Source: Prosthecobacter debontii (GTDB lineage: Bacteria; Verrucomicrobiota; Verrucomicrobiia; Verrucomicrobiales; Verrucomicrobiaceae). From it: a stretch of 64,000 bases of DNA. Shown piece after piece: positions 24,784 to 33,172 of this stretch (positions are counted from its first letter, which is position 1; every line of letters starts with the position of its first letter). The translations under genes and the position numbers were made by a program. The notes below the pieces were generated by a model, which searched no databases, was not told the origin of the DNA, and was given only the letters and a program-made list of their open reading frames with translations. The stretch is taken from NCBI RefSeq assembly GCF_900167535.1, contig NZ_FUYE01000003.1:230414-294413 (forward strand), written 5' to 3'.

Positions 24784-25746
24784 ATGTATCTGACGAAGCG
24801 TCGGCCCCACCTGCGAGGGTTTGGGCCGGTTGAAAGCGCCTTCGTTCGTGAAGGCGAAGACAACGAAACCCTTATCAGTTCATACCTGGAGTGGAAGCGC
24901 AGCTACGCGCCTCGCGCGTCGCAAACATACGCGATCTGGGTACGCCGGTTCCAGGAACAGATAGACAAAGCGCCCGAGGACATCGTGGTTGGCGATTGGG
25001 TCGCCTACGCTCGAAGCCTTGAGGGGCGCTTTGCTCCGAAGTCAGTGGAGTATGCGTTGAACATTGCCCACAACTACCTGCGCTTTTGGCAAGAGCAGGG
25101 AAGGCTTCGGAGGATGCCATTGTACCTCGCCCGTGTGGGCAGGGCGATGGCCTGCTCGCACCGGGCAATCGAGGAGCAGGAGTATCGCCGGATGGTGAAC
25201 GCTCTTCAGACGGAGGGCGAAAAGTCCCTCCGTGATCTGGCTGTCGTGATGCTGCTTCACGACACCGGGATGCGGGTCGGCGAACTCGTGCAGCTTGAGA
25301 TCGACCAGATTGAAGAGGATGCGTCCGCGACGATTCGGACCGAGAAGACGGTTCAGAGGCGACGCGTTTTCTGGAATCGCGGGACAGACGAGGTTCTGCA
25401 CCGGCTCATTGTCGCGCGGATCAACTCGCACGCACCGACTGACTGGCTGCTCGTGGAAAAGTCCGGCAACGGTGAGCAGCCGCTCACGACGCGCACGGTG
25501 CAGCGGATCATCCAGCGAGCCAGCAAGCTCGCCGGGATCGATGGGCATGTTTCCCCGCATTCGTTTCGCCACGCCTTCATCCACCGGCTGGCGAAGCTAG
25601 GGACGCCCGATGCGATCATCGCGCAGCTCGTGGGACACAGCACGCCCTACACCATCGCGCACTACACCAAGCTGTCCCGCCCGGAGTTTTCAGACTTCGC
25701 GCGGCGGCAATTCGCGACGGCTGATGAGCTGGCGCTGGCGGCTTGA
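24784..25746 (+). CDS. Tyrosine recombinase/integrase (XerC/D-like)
   Basis: A 320-residue recombinase. An N-terminal SAM-like core-binding domain (SSYLEWKRSYAPRASQTYAI) is followed by the catalytic domain with the full set of residues: Arg in TGMRVGELV (about residue 163), HSFRH (about 259-263), GHSTPYTIAHYTK with the second His and the nucleophile Tyr (about 284-295). Such enzymes integrate elements or resolve dimers. It lies about 12.8 kb from the comM junction, which is unusual for an integrase acting at that end, so it may instead resolve multimers at the adjacent repeat region. The start is uncertain: GTG at 24703 adds 27 residues; ATG at 24784 leaves the domain intact. Confidence 0.9.
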   Translation: MYLTKRRPHLRGFGPVESAFVREGEDNETLISSYLEWKRSYAPRASQTYAIWVRRFQEQIDKAPEDIVVGDWVAYARSLEGRFAPKSVEYALNIAHNYLRFWQEQGRLRRMPLYLARVGRAMACSHRAIEEQEYRRMVNALQTEGEKSLRDLAVVMLLHDTGMRVGELVQLEIDQIEEDASATIRTEKTVQRRRVFWNRGTDEVLHRLIVARINSHAPTDWLLVEKSGNGEQPLTTRTVQRIIQRASKLAGIDGHVSPHSFRHAFIHRLAKLGTPDAIIAQLVGHSTPYTIAHYTKLSRPEFSDFARRQFATADELALAA

Positions 25747-25756
25747 GCTGCCCTGC

Positions 25757-25785
25757 TTGTACGATGGGGGAGAGGGGGCTATAAT
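25757..25785 (+). promoter_or_regulatory. Promoter for the structured RNA candidate
   Basis: TTGTAC (25757-25762) and a perfect TATAAT (25780-25785) with 17-bp spacing. The -10 box lies within a near-palindrome GGGGCTATAATAGTCCCC (25776-25793 region), which could be a repressor site. The predicted start is near 25792, with no gene for over 300 bp downstream. Confidence 0.6.
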
Positions 25786-25901
25786 AGTCCCCAGCTCCTT
25801 CCTACTCACAGGAACGGTCCGGTCTCGTGTCCAGCGCCGACGGCGCAAAGACTTACACGCGAGACGACTCGCTGCGCAAAATTGTTTTGATTTACGGGGG
25901 C

Positions 25902-25910
25902 TGTGGATAA
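25902..25910 (-). promoter_or_regulatory. Perfect DnaA box
   Basis: TGTGGATAA on the plus strand is the exact complement of the strong DnaA box TTATCCACA. It falls in a region just upstream of a replisome-organiser-like gene, and a variant box (TGTGGAAAA, 28127-28135) occurs 2.2 kb downstream. A single box can be chance. Confidence 0.45.
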
Positions 25911-25989
25911 CGCCCCCTCCTTCTAGGGGGCATTGTGTCGCACAATACCACTTGTCGGAAGTCAAGACAGACCACTCCAGCGCGCGAGA

Positions 25990-26019
25990 GGGCCGTTCCT
26001 ATGAAGGAGCGGCCCTTTT
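25990..26019 (+). terminator. Rho-independent terminator
   Basis: An 11-bp stem (GGGCCGTTCCT/AGGAGCGGCCC with one G-T pair), 4-base loop ATGA, followed by TTTT. It ends the candidate RNA that begins near 25792. Confidence 0.75.
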
Positions 26020-26024
26020 GCGTC

Positions 26025-26076
26025 GGGGAGCCTGGCGGCACTGAAAGATACGGGAGAGACCGCCGCCAGGCTCCCC
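26025..26076. repeat. Perfect 15-bp inverted repeat, possible origin or transfer site
   Basis: GGGGAGCCTGGCGGC (26025-26039) pairs exactly with GCCGCCAGGCTCCCC (26062-26076) across 22 bases. It follows the terminator at 25990-26019 and has no T-run of its own. Inverted repeats of this size flank nick sites in transfer origins and also bind replication initiators; neither can be proved here. Confidence 0.7.
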
Positions 26077-26125
26077 GGCACAACCGGGGGACAGGTCGAG
26101 CATTACCCGCCCTAACTCCTCGCCC

Positions 26126-26317
26126 ATGCGCAAGCGTCAGGAACTCGAATACGTGCCCGTCGGCCAGGATCAGGCGCAGCGGCCACACAAAAAAAGTGGC
26201 TTCCTCATTCGGCTGCTGCGGCTGATTTTTCAAGGCTTCACGGAACCATGCCCGTGCTCGAACTGCCGCTTGTCGAGGGGTGAGGAGGTAGCGGAACAGC
26301 AGGTTATCAAGTTCTGA
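26126..26317 (+). CDS. Possible small Cys-containing protein (63 aa)
   Basis: A 63-residue frame with a basic N-terminus, a hydrophobic helix (GFLIRLLRLIFQGF) and a CPCSNC motif that could bind metal. It follows the inverted repeat at 26025-26076 and precedes the replisome-organiser-like gene on the same strand. No clear ribosome-binding site is seen, so it may be chance. Confidence 0.3.
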   Translation: MRKRQELEYVPVGQDQAQRPHKKSGFLIRLLRLIFQGFTEPCPCSNCRLSRGEEVAEQQVIKF

Positions 26318-26428
26318 TCACTGGCCCGCACCGCGCTTCTTTCGCGGCGCACTGGCGGACGGCGCACGCGCCCCCGCTGGTCGAAAGTGGAAAGCGCACC
26401 AAGGCGCGGGCACTAGCAAACAAGCTTT

Positions 26429-27043
26429 ATGGCGAAGAGACGAGTCGTGGATACCCGCTTCTGGGATGATTCCTACATCGCCCAGTTGAGTCCGAACGCG
26501 AAGCTTCTGTTCCTCTACCTCCTCACGAATCCCTTGACCAACTGCGGGGGTGTTTACGAAATCGCGGTGAAGCGAATCGTGCTCGATACCGGCTTCACCG
26601 CCCGCGAGGTCAGCGCCCAGCTAGACCGGCTGGAGTCTGACGAAAAGATCGTGCGCCGTGGGAACTGGATCGGGATTGTGAACTTCACCCGATACCAGAC
26701 GCTCAACCCATCCGTGCGGCAGGGGATTGCCACCAGTTGGGCGAACGCCCCCGCCGAGATCATCGAGAAGCTGAGGATGCCAGCGGTCGCTCAGGCTCTT
26801 TTACCGGCCTCGCACAGGCTGGTCAGAGGCTCCGACAGACTGCCCGACTTAACCAAAACAAAAAAGAATCTGAACCTGAACGGCGCGGCGGGAGACGGGG
26901 CGGCATTGAACCAAGCAACTCCGAAAGGGGAAAGCCAGCCGGGAGCCGTCTCGCTCTCCGAATGGCTTCGACGCCGACGGTGGACGAATGACGATGAGCC
27001 GTGGAGGGGGCGCGGCTCTGACGGGGACAGCCGAGGGCGCTGA
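26429..27043 (+). CDS. Replisome-organiser-like winged-helix protein
   Basis: A 204-residue protein. Residues 1-110 (TRFWDDSYIAQLSPNAKLLF, then a helix-turn-helix around FTAREVSAQLDRL and a strand pair with WIGIVNFTRYQ) match the N-terminal domain of phage and plasmid replication-initiation or replisome-organiser proteins. The C-terminal 90 residues are disordered, rich in Arg, Gly, Lys and Asn. Proteins of this type bind the origin, often inside or beside their own gene, and load the helicase. The long non-coding stretch just upstream, with a DnaA box, fits that. The assignment rests on the N-terminal pattern and context. Confidence 0.7.
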   Translation: MAKRRVVDTRFWDDSYIAQLSPNAKLLFLYLLTNPLTNCGGVYEIAVKRIVLDTGFTAREVSAQLDRLESDEKIVRRGNWIGIVNFTRYQTLNPSVRQGIATSWANAPAEIIEKLRMPAVAQALLPASHRLVRGSDRLPDLTKTKKNLNLNGAAGDGAALNQATPKGESQPGAVSLSEWLRRRRWTNDDEPWRGRGSDGDSRGR

Positions 27044-27129
27044 GAAGGGCTGGTGGTCGGCGCGAAGCCCATCTCGCCGAATGAGGCGGGCTTCATCTGA
27101 CCATCAAACCCAAGAAGAAGCTCATTCAT

Positions 27130-28077
27130 ATGAATACGAAAACCGCCCTGGCGCTTGATAGCGCCGACACGAGGAGTGGCCGGACCGATCCCTACCAACT
27201 CGTCACGGAAACCATCCTCAAGCATCTGGAAAATGGCGTTGTCCCCTGGCATCGGCCTTGGCGGCGCGAGACGGGCAAGCCTCGCAACTACGAGACGGGC
27301 CGGTGCTACCGAGGCGTGAACCTGCTACTGCTGGGCATGTCCGGCTTTGCCTCGCCGTTCTGGCTCACCTACCGGCAGGTGCAGGCTCTCGGCGGAACCG
27401 TCCGCAAGGGGGAGCACGGCTCGATGGTGGTCAACTGGGGCAAGTTCACACCTGGCAGCGAAGACACGGACGATCAGGCCAAACGACAAAACCAGAGATC
27501 GCGCTACTACCTCCGAAGGTATGTGGTCTTCAACACGGTGCAGACCGAGGGAATTAAGTTTGAGCCGCCCGAGGCTCCGGCTTCATTACCAGAATCAGCG
27601 CGTATCGCCTCCGCAGAGCAAATCGTGGCCGACATGCCGAACCGTCCAGTCATCATGGAAGGGCGTCGGGATTCGGCGTTCTACAGGCATTACACCGACA
27701 CGGTTCACATGCCAGCTTTCGGCTCGTTCGAGAGCGCGGAGAGCTACCACCTCACGCTCTTCCACGAGCTGATTCACGCCACCGGGCATCAGTCTCGCCT
27801 GAATCGAAAGACGCTCACTGAGAGCGATGGGTTCGGCGGCAAGGTTTACTCGCAGGAGGAGCTGGTCGCCGAGATCGGCGCGGCCTACCTCGGGATGGAG
27901 GCGGGTATCGTGCCGGATGAGCACGCGCAGTCCGCCGCCTACATTCAGTGCTGGCTCGAAGCGTTGCGCGAGCCGGACCACAGGCGGTGGTTGGTGATCG
28001 CTGCGAGCCAAGCCGCGAAAGCCACCGACTTCGTGCTCGGCACCCATACCACGGTGTTCGAGGAAGCCGAGGCATGA
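27130..28077 (+). CDS. ardC: ArdC-family antirestriction protein (ssDNA-binding domain plus zinc protease)
   Basis: A 315-residue protein with the ArdC layout: an N-terminal ssDNA-binding domain (ETILKHLENGVVPWHRPW onward, to about residue 115) and a C-terminal zincin-like metallopeptidase domain with HELIHATGH at about 212-220 and a downstream ELVAEIGAAYLG glutamate. ArdC proteins are delivered with or made soon after entry of conjugative DNA and protect it from restriction. Here it travels with a type III system, which is notable because the element both carries restriction and guards against it. A strong terminator follows at once, so the fibre gene has its own promoter. Confidence 0.88.
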   Translation: MNTKTALALDSADTRSGRTDPYQLVTETILKHLENGVVPWHRPWRRETGKPRNYETGRCYRGVNLLLLGMSGFASPFWLTYRQVQALGGTVRKGEHGSMVVNWGKFTPGSEDTDDQAKRQNQRSRYYLRRYVVFNTVQTEGIKFEPPEAPASLPESARIASAEQIVADMPNRPVIMEGRRDSAFYRHYTDTVHMPAFGSFESAESYHLTLFHELIHATGHQSRLNRKTLTESDGFGGKVYSQEELVAEIGAAYLGMEAGIVPDEHAQSAAYIQCWLEALREPDHRRWLVIAASQAAKATDFVLGTHTTVFEEAEA

Positions 28078-28083
28078 CCATCA

Positions 28084-28115
28084 CCTCCCGAGTCTGTCGG
28101 GAGGTTTTCTTTTTT
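28084..28115 (+). terminator. Rho-independent terminator after ardC
   Basis: A perfect 8-bp stem CCTCCCGA/TCGGGAGG with loop GTCTG, followed by TTTTCTTTTTT. It separates ardC from the fibre gene. Confidence 0.9.
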
Positions 28116-28187
28116 GCTTCGTTGCCTGTGGAAAATCACAGAGTCTGTCATTTCAGCAACGCTCGCTCCTGTGGGATAATTCGCCGC

Positions 28188-31100
28188 ATGGGGCTTGCCA
28201 AGTTCGCGACGGTTGCGCTAGTCGCGCTGGCAGCGCTCGCGCCTGCGGCTACGGTCCTTCAGGGAGACCAAGCGACGAGGGAGCGCCTAGCTCAAATTTC
28301 AGCTGTCGCGTTCGGGAGCCGGAACGCCGCTGCCGCTGCTGAGGCTCTCGAATTGCGCTGCGGCTGGCTCGACTGGCTCTGGTGGGGTTGTGAGGTTGAG
28401 ACGCCTGTAGTCACGCCTCCGCCGGAATCGGAACCTCCAGAAGTCGTCGAGGTCGTCTCGACGGGTGTCCCCGCCGAATATGCCGTAACCGAGCACGTCA
28501 TCGAACGCATCGTGGTTCGCGAGGAACCCGCCGACCAAAGTGCCCTCCTGTCGCTGCTGGAGCGCGTCGGCCTGCTTGAGGCTGAGATCGGCGATTTCGA
28601 GGGTAGCTACCAGCCCGCCCGCGACTACTCGCCGAAGTCGGCGGCCCGGTCCCGAGAGCGGGAGCGGGAGCGTACCGACGAGTCCATCGTCACGGCTATC
28701 TCAAGCGGCTCGTCTGACGCCTCGCTCAACTCGCTCGCCGTGAGCGGCGGTGCCACATCGACCTTCGCGAACGGCCTCGACATCGACGAGGGCTGCTACG
28801 CCATCAACGGCGTGTGCGTCGGGGCGGGCATCGTCTCGTCGCAGTGGGACAGCGTCCCGGGCGGCCTGAGCTACGTGGGCGGCAACGTTGGGATCGGGAC
28901 GACAAGTCCCTCTGTTGCCTTTGTGGTAACAGGCGAGTCGCACCTCGCTACGACAACCATCAGCGGCGGCCTAACCGTCATTGGCAATACGACCATCACT
29001 CAGGGCGGGCAGCTAACCGTCGGCGACAAGATCATTGCCCCGGGCGAAATTGGCCTGGGAACCACGTCCCCCTCCGCGAAGCTCGCGATACAGAGTACGG
29101 ATCCTAGCCAGACGGCGTTCCTTCTCCAGTCAACGCCAGGTCAGGTGAATCCGCTTATCGACGTCTTCGGCAACTCAAACACCAGCTTCTTCCGTTTGAC
29201 TGCTGGCGGACACGTGGGAATCGGCACCTCGACCCCGACCCAGGCGCTTGCCGTCCAGGGTGATGCGCACGTATCGGGCACGATGACCGTCGGGGCGCTC
29301 AACTCCTCGGGGGTATTGAGCGTCGGCGGCAACTTGCGCCTCGTGTCGTCGGGAACGGACTCGAACCGCTTGGTGTTTGGCAACTCTGTGGGCGAAGACA
29401 GCATCCGGCTGCGTGGCTACGGGGGCGAGCGGGGCTGGGTCTTCACCGTTGGGGGCAGCGACGCCTACTACTTTAACCAGGACGGCGGCTTCCAGGCGGC
29501 TGAGGTGTCCGCGAACGAAGGCACCTTCGGCCAGCTCACGGTCTCTGGTGGCACCGCGCTTAACGTCAACGAGTCTGGCGGCTTGGCGCGCATCAAGTTC
29601 CAGAACCCGAGCGCCGCAGATACGTGGTACCTGGGTACGCGCTCATCCACTGGGGACAACTTCAACTTCGAGACAGGGGCAGGCCAGCTCCTCTCGATCA
29701 CGACGGCGGGTAGTGTCGGTATCGGAACAACGACGCCGTCCCAAAGACTCACCGTCGCTGGCAACCAGAACCTCACCGGCTACCTTTCGTTCGATGACAA
29801 CATCGACATCAGGCCTGCCGGGCTTTCGACGGGAGGGTACGGAAACACCCTGATTGGCATAGGGAACAGCGTCGCCAACAGCACGGCCAGCGTTGCCGTC
29901 GGGAGCGGCAACACCGTCAACGGCTTCTTGAGCTTCGCGTTCGGGCGAGGCAATACGATTGGAGCCACCTCGTACTCAGGAGCTTACGGGCTTAACAACT
30001 CCGTCGGTCAATCAAATGCTTTCGCCTTTGGTCAGGGCATCACAAACAATACGCTGAACTCTGTGATGATCGGGCCTTCCGATACGGCGAAAATGACCAT
30101 CCTTTCGAGTGGCAACGTGGGTATCGGCACGGCAACGCCTGGCGCGAAGCTTGATGTTGCGGGTGGCGCGGCGACGACCGCCGTCAGCGGGCTGCGCGTG
30201 AGCCAGACATGGAACAGCTCAGGCACGACATTCCCTGGAGCACTGGTAGTCGATGTGACAAACACAGCCAGCGCGGACCAGTCGAAGCTCGTGGATGTGA
30301 GCTACAACGGTACTAGCGCGTTTTCGGTGCTGCGCGACGCGACCTGGGGCAACACTTTCTCCCTGCCAGGGCATGGCAGCATCGGGGGCGTCAATTTCCT
30401 TTTTGGCCAAATTTCTGGAGTTGGGAAGCTCGATGGTGCCAGCGGCGCCTACAGGATCTTAGACACCGGCGACGGCTCTGGTGCAATTCAATTGGCGCAG
30501 AGCACCCCGGTCACGTGGGGAGCGCCATATTATGCGCCCGATACGGGTCTGAGCCGAAGCGCAGCCGGAGTCCTAAAGGTGACAGACGGGGCATCAGGAT
30601 TAGGCACCTTGGTCGTCGGCAACATCGGCATTGGCACCACCTCTCCTTTCGCAAAGCTATCTGTTGTCGGCAGCGGATACTTTGACGGGAATGTCAACGC
30701 CACGGGTCCCCTGAGCGTGAGAAGTTCTTCCGAGGGAAGCACCAACTACACGATCTATTCTCAAAATTCCACGTACGATAGGAAAATAGGATTTGTGTGG
30801 GATGCGGGAGGAGCATCGGCTGGCATCAATACTGATTCGGGATTGAGCCTGTATGCAGGTAGCGGAATCACACTTAGCCCAAGCGCTGGAGCAACTTATG
30901 TTAATAGCAACTTGGGTGTGTATGCTCACGGTGGAGTCGGATCGCCCGCGTCAAGACTATCTGTAAATGGTAACGCAGCAATCGGAAGCTCATATTTTCA
31001 AACCGCCGCACCTACAAATGGTTTAATTGTGGAGGGAAATGTCGGTATCGGTTCCACGACTCCTGGGGCGAAGCTCACTGTTGTCACCGCGAATGGTACG

Positions 31101-32258
31101 GCAACGAACCAGCAGTTTTCCATCGGCAACGGAAATGGCAGCGACTACTACATCGGCAGGGATGGGGTTACGAACGGCCACCTAGTTTTTTCGGGCGGGC
31201 TCGCCGGACAAGCTGGCTACGACTTTAACGGTCCCGTGACCTCAAATGGCGCTACCCTCATCTCGCAGGGCGTCCCAGGGTTAATGGTTGGAAATGTGGG
31301 GGGGCTGGCAGCGCCAGCTCAAGGAATCAGAATTGCAGGTAGCGCTGATGGCACGTTTGACTACACAATTGCGCGGGAGTCGAACGCCACGGGAAACCTG
31401 CAATTTGTGGGGACTAACGCAGGTCAAACGGCGTACGTTTTCTTCAACGGCGCGTCTGAAATATTCCGTGTTGCGGGTTCCGGTTCCGTTTACTCGGCGA
31501 CGCTCGGTGGCGGCGCAACTAACGTTACGGTGGACGCCAACGGCAACCTCATCCGCGATCCGTCCGATGCGAATCTCAAGGAGAACGTCGAGGCCGTGTC
31601 CTCTGCCGAGGCACTCGAAAAAGTTCTCACCCTGCGCGGCGTGACCTTCGACTGGCGCGACCAAGAGAAGTACGGCCCGCAGCGCGAGCTCGGCTTCATC
31701 GCCCAGGAGGTTCAGGCGGTCATCCCCGAGGCGGTTTCGGATGGCGGCGACTACCTCTCGCTGTCGGTCAAGCCAATCGTCGCGGCGCTCGTTGAGGCGC
31801 TCAAGGCGGTGTGGGCGGTGGTAGAAGACCTCGTGGCCAAAGTGGAGGGTCTGGCGACGCTAGTGAAGACCCAGCGCACCGAGACCGAAACCCTCTGCGT
31901 CGGCGAGACCTGCATCACCGAAGCCGAGCTGCAGATTCTGCTGCGCGACGCAGACGTTCCCGAGAGCGCTCCCCGTGAAGATGGTCCGTCGGATGCGGAA
32001 CCCGAAGAAGGATCGGACGAGGAGCCCTTGGACTCCGGAGAGCAGCCGGTTTCTGACAACGAGGCCGATGACGGCAGCGGCGAGGAGTCCAGCGGAGATG
32101 CTCCGCCGGAAGCGTCTGTTGGTGACGAGGAAGAAAGCCCGGCTGAGGTGCCCTCTGAAGGCGACCCAGAGCCCGCTGGTGACGGTGATGCCGCCAGCGA
32201 GGAGTCTGCTCCTGCCGACGATGGCGCGTCTGGGGACGATGCCCCGGCGGCAGAGTAG
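28188..32258 (+). CDS. Large secreted fibre protein with GIGTTSP repeats and C-terminal S74 chaperone domain
   Basis: A 1356-residue protein. A signal peptide (GLAKFATVALVALAALAPAA) is followed by a proline/glutamate-rich segment and an Arg-Glu stretch. The long middle has seven copies of a G-x-V-G-I-G-T-T-S-P-x-x-K-L type repeat and, between them, a YadA-head-like patch (SVAVGSGNTVNGFLSFAFG). A peptidase S74 domain begins near residue 1124 (DANLKENVEAV, later RELGFIAQEVQAVIPEA); S74 domains trimerise fibres and cut themselves off. The last 100 residues are an acidic Ser/Pro tail. The ATG at 28188 is used since the longer frame runs back through ardC and the terminator. The fibre may act in adhesion or mating contact. 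Bases 30.72-31.07 kb are AT-richer than the rest. Confidence 0.85.
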   Translation: MGLAKFATVALVALAALAPAATVLQGDQATRERLAQISAVAFGSRNAAAAAEALELRCGWLDWLWWGCEVETPVVTPPPESEPPEVVEVVSTGVPAEYAVTEHVIERIVVREEPADQSALLSLLERVGLLEAEIGDFEGSYQPARDYSPKSAARSRERERERTDESIVTAISSGSSDASLNSLAVSGGATSTFANGLDIDEGCYAINGVCVGAGIVSSQWDSVPGGLSYVGGNVGIGTTSPSVAFVVTGESHLATTTISGGLTVIGNTTITQGGQLTVGDKIIAPGEIGLGTTSPSAKLAIQSTDPSQTAFLLQSTPGQVNPLIDVFGNSNTSFFRLTAGGHVGIGTSTPTQALAVQGDAHVSGTMTVGALNSSGVLSVGGNLRLVSSGTDSNRLVFGNSVGEDSIRLRGYGGERGWVFTVGGSDAYYFNQDGGFQAAEVSANEGTFGQLTVSGGTALNVNESGGLARIKFQNPSAADTWYLGTRSSTGDNFNFETGAGQLLSITTAGSVGIGTTTPSQRLTVAGNQNLTGYLSFDDNIDIRPAGLSTGGYGNTLIGIGNSVANSTASVAVGSGNTVNGFLSFAFGRGNTIGATSYSGAYGLNNSVGQSNAFAFGQGITNNTLNSVMIGPSDTAKMTILSSGNVGIGTATPGAKLDVAGGAATTAVSGLRVSQTWNSSGTTFPGALVVDVTNTASADQSKLVDVSYNGTSAFSVLRDATWGNTFSLPGHGSIGGVNFLFGQISGVGKLDGASGAYRILDTGDGSGAIQLAQSTPVTWGAPYYAPDTGLSRSAAGVLKVTDGASGLGTLVVGNIGIGTTSPFAKLSVVGSGYFDGNVNATGPLSVRSSSEGSTNYTIYSQNSTYDRKIGFVWDAGGASAGINTDSGLSLYAGSGITLSPSAGATYVNSNLGVYAHGGVGSPASRLSVNGNAAIGSSYFQTAAPTNGLIVEGNVGIGSTTPGAKLTVVTANGTATNQQFSIGNGNGSDYYIGRDGVTNGHLVFSGGLAGQAGYDFNGPVTSNGATLISQGVPGLMVGNVGGLAAPAQGIRIAGSADGTFDYTIARESNATGNLQFVGTNAGQTAYVFFNGASEIFRVAGSGSVYSATLGGGATNVTVDANGNLIRDPSDANLKENVEAVSSAEALEKVLTLRGVTFDWRDQEKYGPQRELGFIAQEVQAVIPEAVSDGGDYLSLSVKPIVAALVEALKAVWAVVEDLVAKVEGLATLVKTQRTETETLCVGETCITEAELQILLRDADVPESAPREDGPSDAEPEEGSDEEPLDSGEQPVSDNEADDGSGEESSGDAPPEASVGDEEESPAEVPSEGDPEPAGDGDAASEESAPADDGASGDDAPAAE

Positions 32259-32303
32259 GCGGCAGGAGTCTTCTGCTCGGGTCGGTGCCCTGCTCTGCTT
32301 GGG

Positions 32304-33080
32304 CTAGCTGAGTCTGGCGACCAGATTCGGGATTCGGTAGAGGTCAGACTGGCGAACCGTGCAGTTAAAACCGAGAGTCGCGAGATCGGCGCGGTGCGCG
32401 GCGACGGCGGAATCTTCCAGTCTCGGATCGAGCACGATCTCGTCAAAGAGCAAGAGCGGGTCGAGCGGGTAGAAAAACCGGTCTTCAGCGCTGCTGCGCT
32501 TGTTTGGGCTAAGGTAAATCAAGCGCACCTCGCTCTCGTGCGAGAACGCGAGGCGCTTGAGGAGCAAGGTCTTGCACTGGTTCACCCCGGAGGTGTCGAA
32601 CGCGGCCGCGTTAACAAACTTTGGGTCGGTTATCGAGGCGCGGATAGCATCCTCAGAATGGTACGAGACTTTTCCGATGAAGCAGGATATGTCCCGGAAC
32701 TTGCCCTCGCTCTTGTAGAGGCCGGACAGAAGCTTTCGCGGCGTGCAGCGAACCCGGACGCCGTCTTTCTCGTGGCTGTAGATTCGCCACATCGCGTCGG
32801 TTTCCTCGGCGTCGGTCCAGCATTGGCCGTAGAGGTCGTCTCGCATCCCGAAACCGATGCGGTTCCCGTGCTCGTCGAGGGCGGTGGCCGAGAACAGGAA
32901 GTTCTCGAAGGGGTCGTCCCAAAGCTTGGTGCGGACGAGGCAGTTTTTCTTGCCTGTGGCCATTTCACGCAGCCGCGCGAACGGCATGAAGCGGTAGATA
33001 GGCGCGTCGATCTTCGACTGGTCGTCCCAGTTGAGGAAGTTGTTGGATGGTGGTCTAGAGGTCGTGTTTTTCGTGCTCAT
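32304..33080 (-). CDS. DUF2971 family protein
   Basis: A 258-residue soluble protein. The N-terminal YRFMPFARLREMATG, then KLWDDPFENFLF, CWTDAEETDAMWRIYS and a late SHESEVRLIYLSP are the signature blocks of DUF2971. Proteins of this family are widespread on mobile elements and in defence islands; their activity is not established to my knowledge. The gene is convergent with the fibre gene and stands alone, 92 bp from the divergent nuclease gene. Confidence 0.85.
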   Translation of the reverse strand: MSTKNTTSRPPSNNFLNWDDQSKIDAPIYRFMPFARLREMATGKKNCLVRTKLWDDPFENFLFSATALDEHGNRIGFGMRDDLYGQCWTDAEETDAMWRIYSHEKDGVRVRCTPRKLLSGLYKSEGKFRDISCFIGKVSYHSEDAIRASITDPKFVNAAAFDTSGVNQCKTLLLKRLAFSHESEVRLIYLSPNKRSSAEDRFFYPLDPLLLFDEIVLDPRLEDSAVAAHRADLATLGFNCTVRQSDLYRIPNLVARLS

Positions 33081-33172
33081 GTATGTATTTAGTCTCCAGC
33101 CGCGAAAAAATAATCGGCGACGGTGAAATTTCTTTCTGGCGGGTCAATCGGTCGGTGTGAAAGTGGGCTGTC

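Larger units (their letters stand above)
25792..26019 (+). ncRNA. Candidate structured RNA of about 225 nt
   Basis: The segment runs from a good promoter to a Rho-independent terminator and contains no plausible reading frame. Visible pairings in order: an extended stem GTCTCG/CGAGAC closing an inner GCGCC-GAC-GGCGC hairpin; GGGGGC (25896-25901) that can pair with GCCCCCT (25912-25918), which in turn can pair instead with AGGGGGC (25925-25931); then ATTGTG-TCG-CACAAT; then the terminator. Mutually exclusive pairings suggest a switch or antisense RNA, for example controlling replication of the element. I do not recognise a known family. Confidence 0.45.
25747..26428. other. Non-coding region with promoter, structured RNA candidate, DnaA box and inverted repeat
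   Basis: A 680-bp stretch between the recombinase and the replisome-organiser-like gene. It holds a promoter (25757-25785), a series of hairpins ending in a terminator (25990-26019), a perfect DnaA box (25902-25910), a 15-bp inverted repeat (26025-26076) and one small open frame (26126-26317). The set is what one would expect of an origin or copy-control region, with or without a regulatory RNA. The GC-rich final 110 bp before 26429 shows nothing I can name. Confidence 0.55.

Noticed and set aside
27948-28187. Extended N-terminus of the fibre protein
   Set aside because: The frame would run back through the end of ardC and a strong terminator. The signal peptide starts at 28188.
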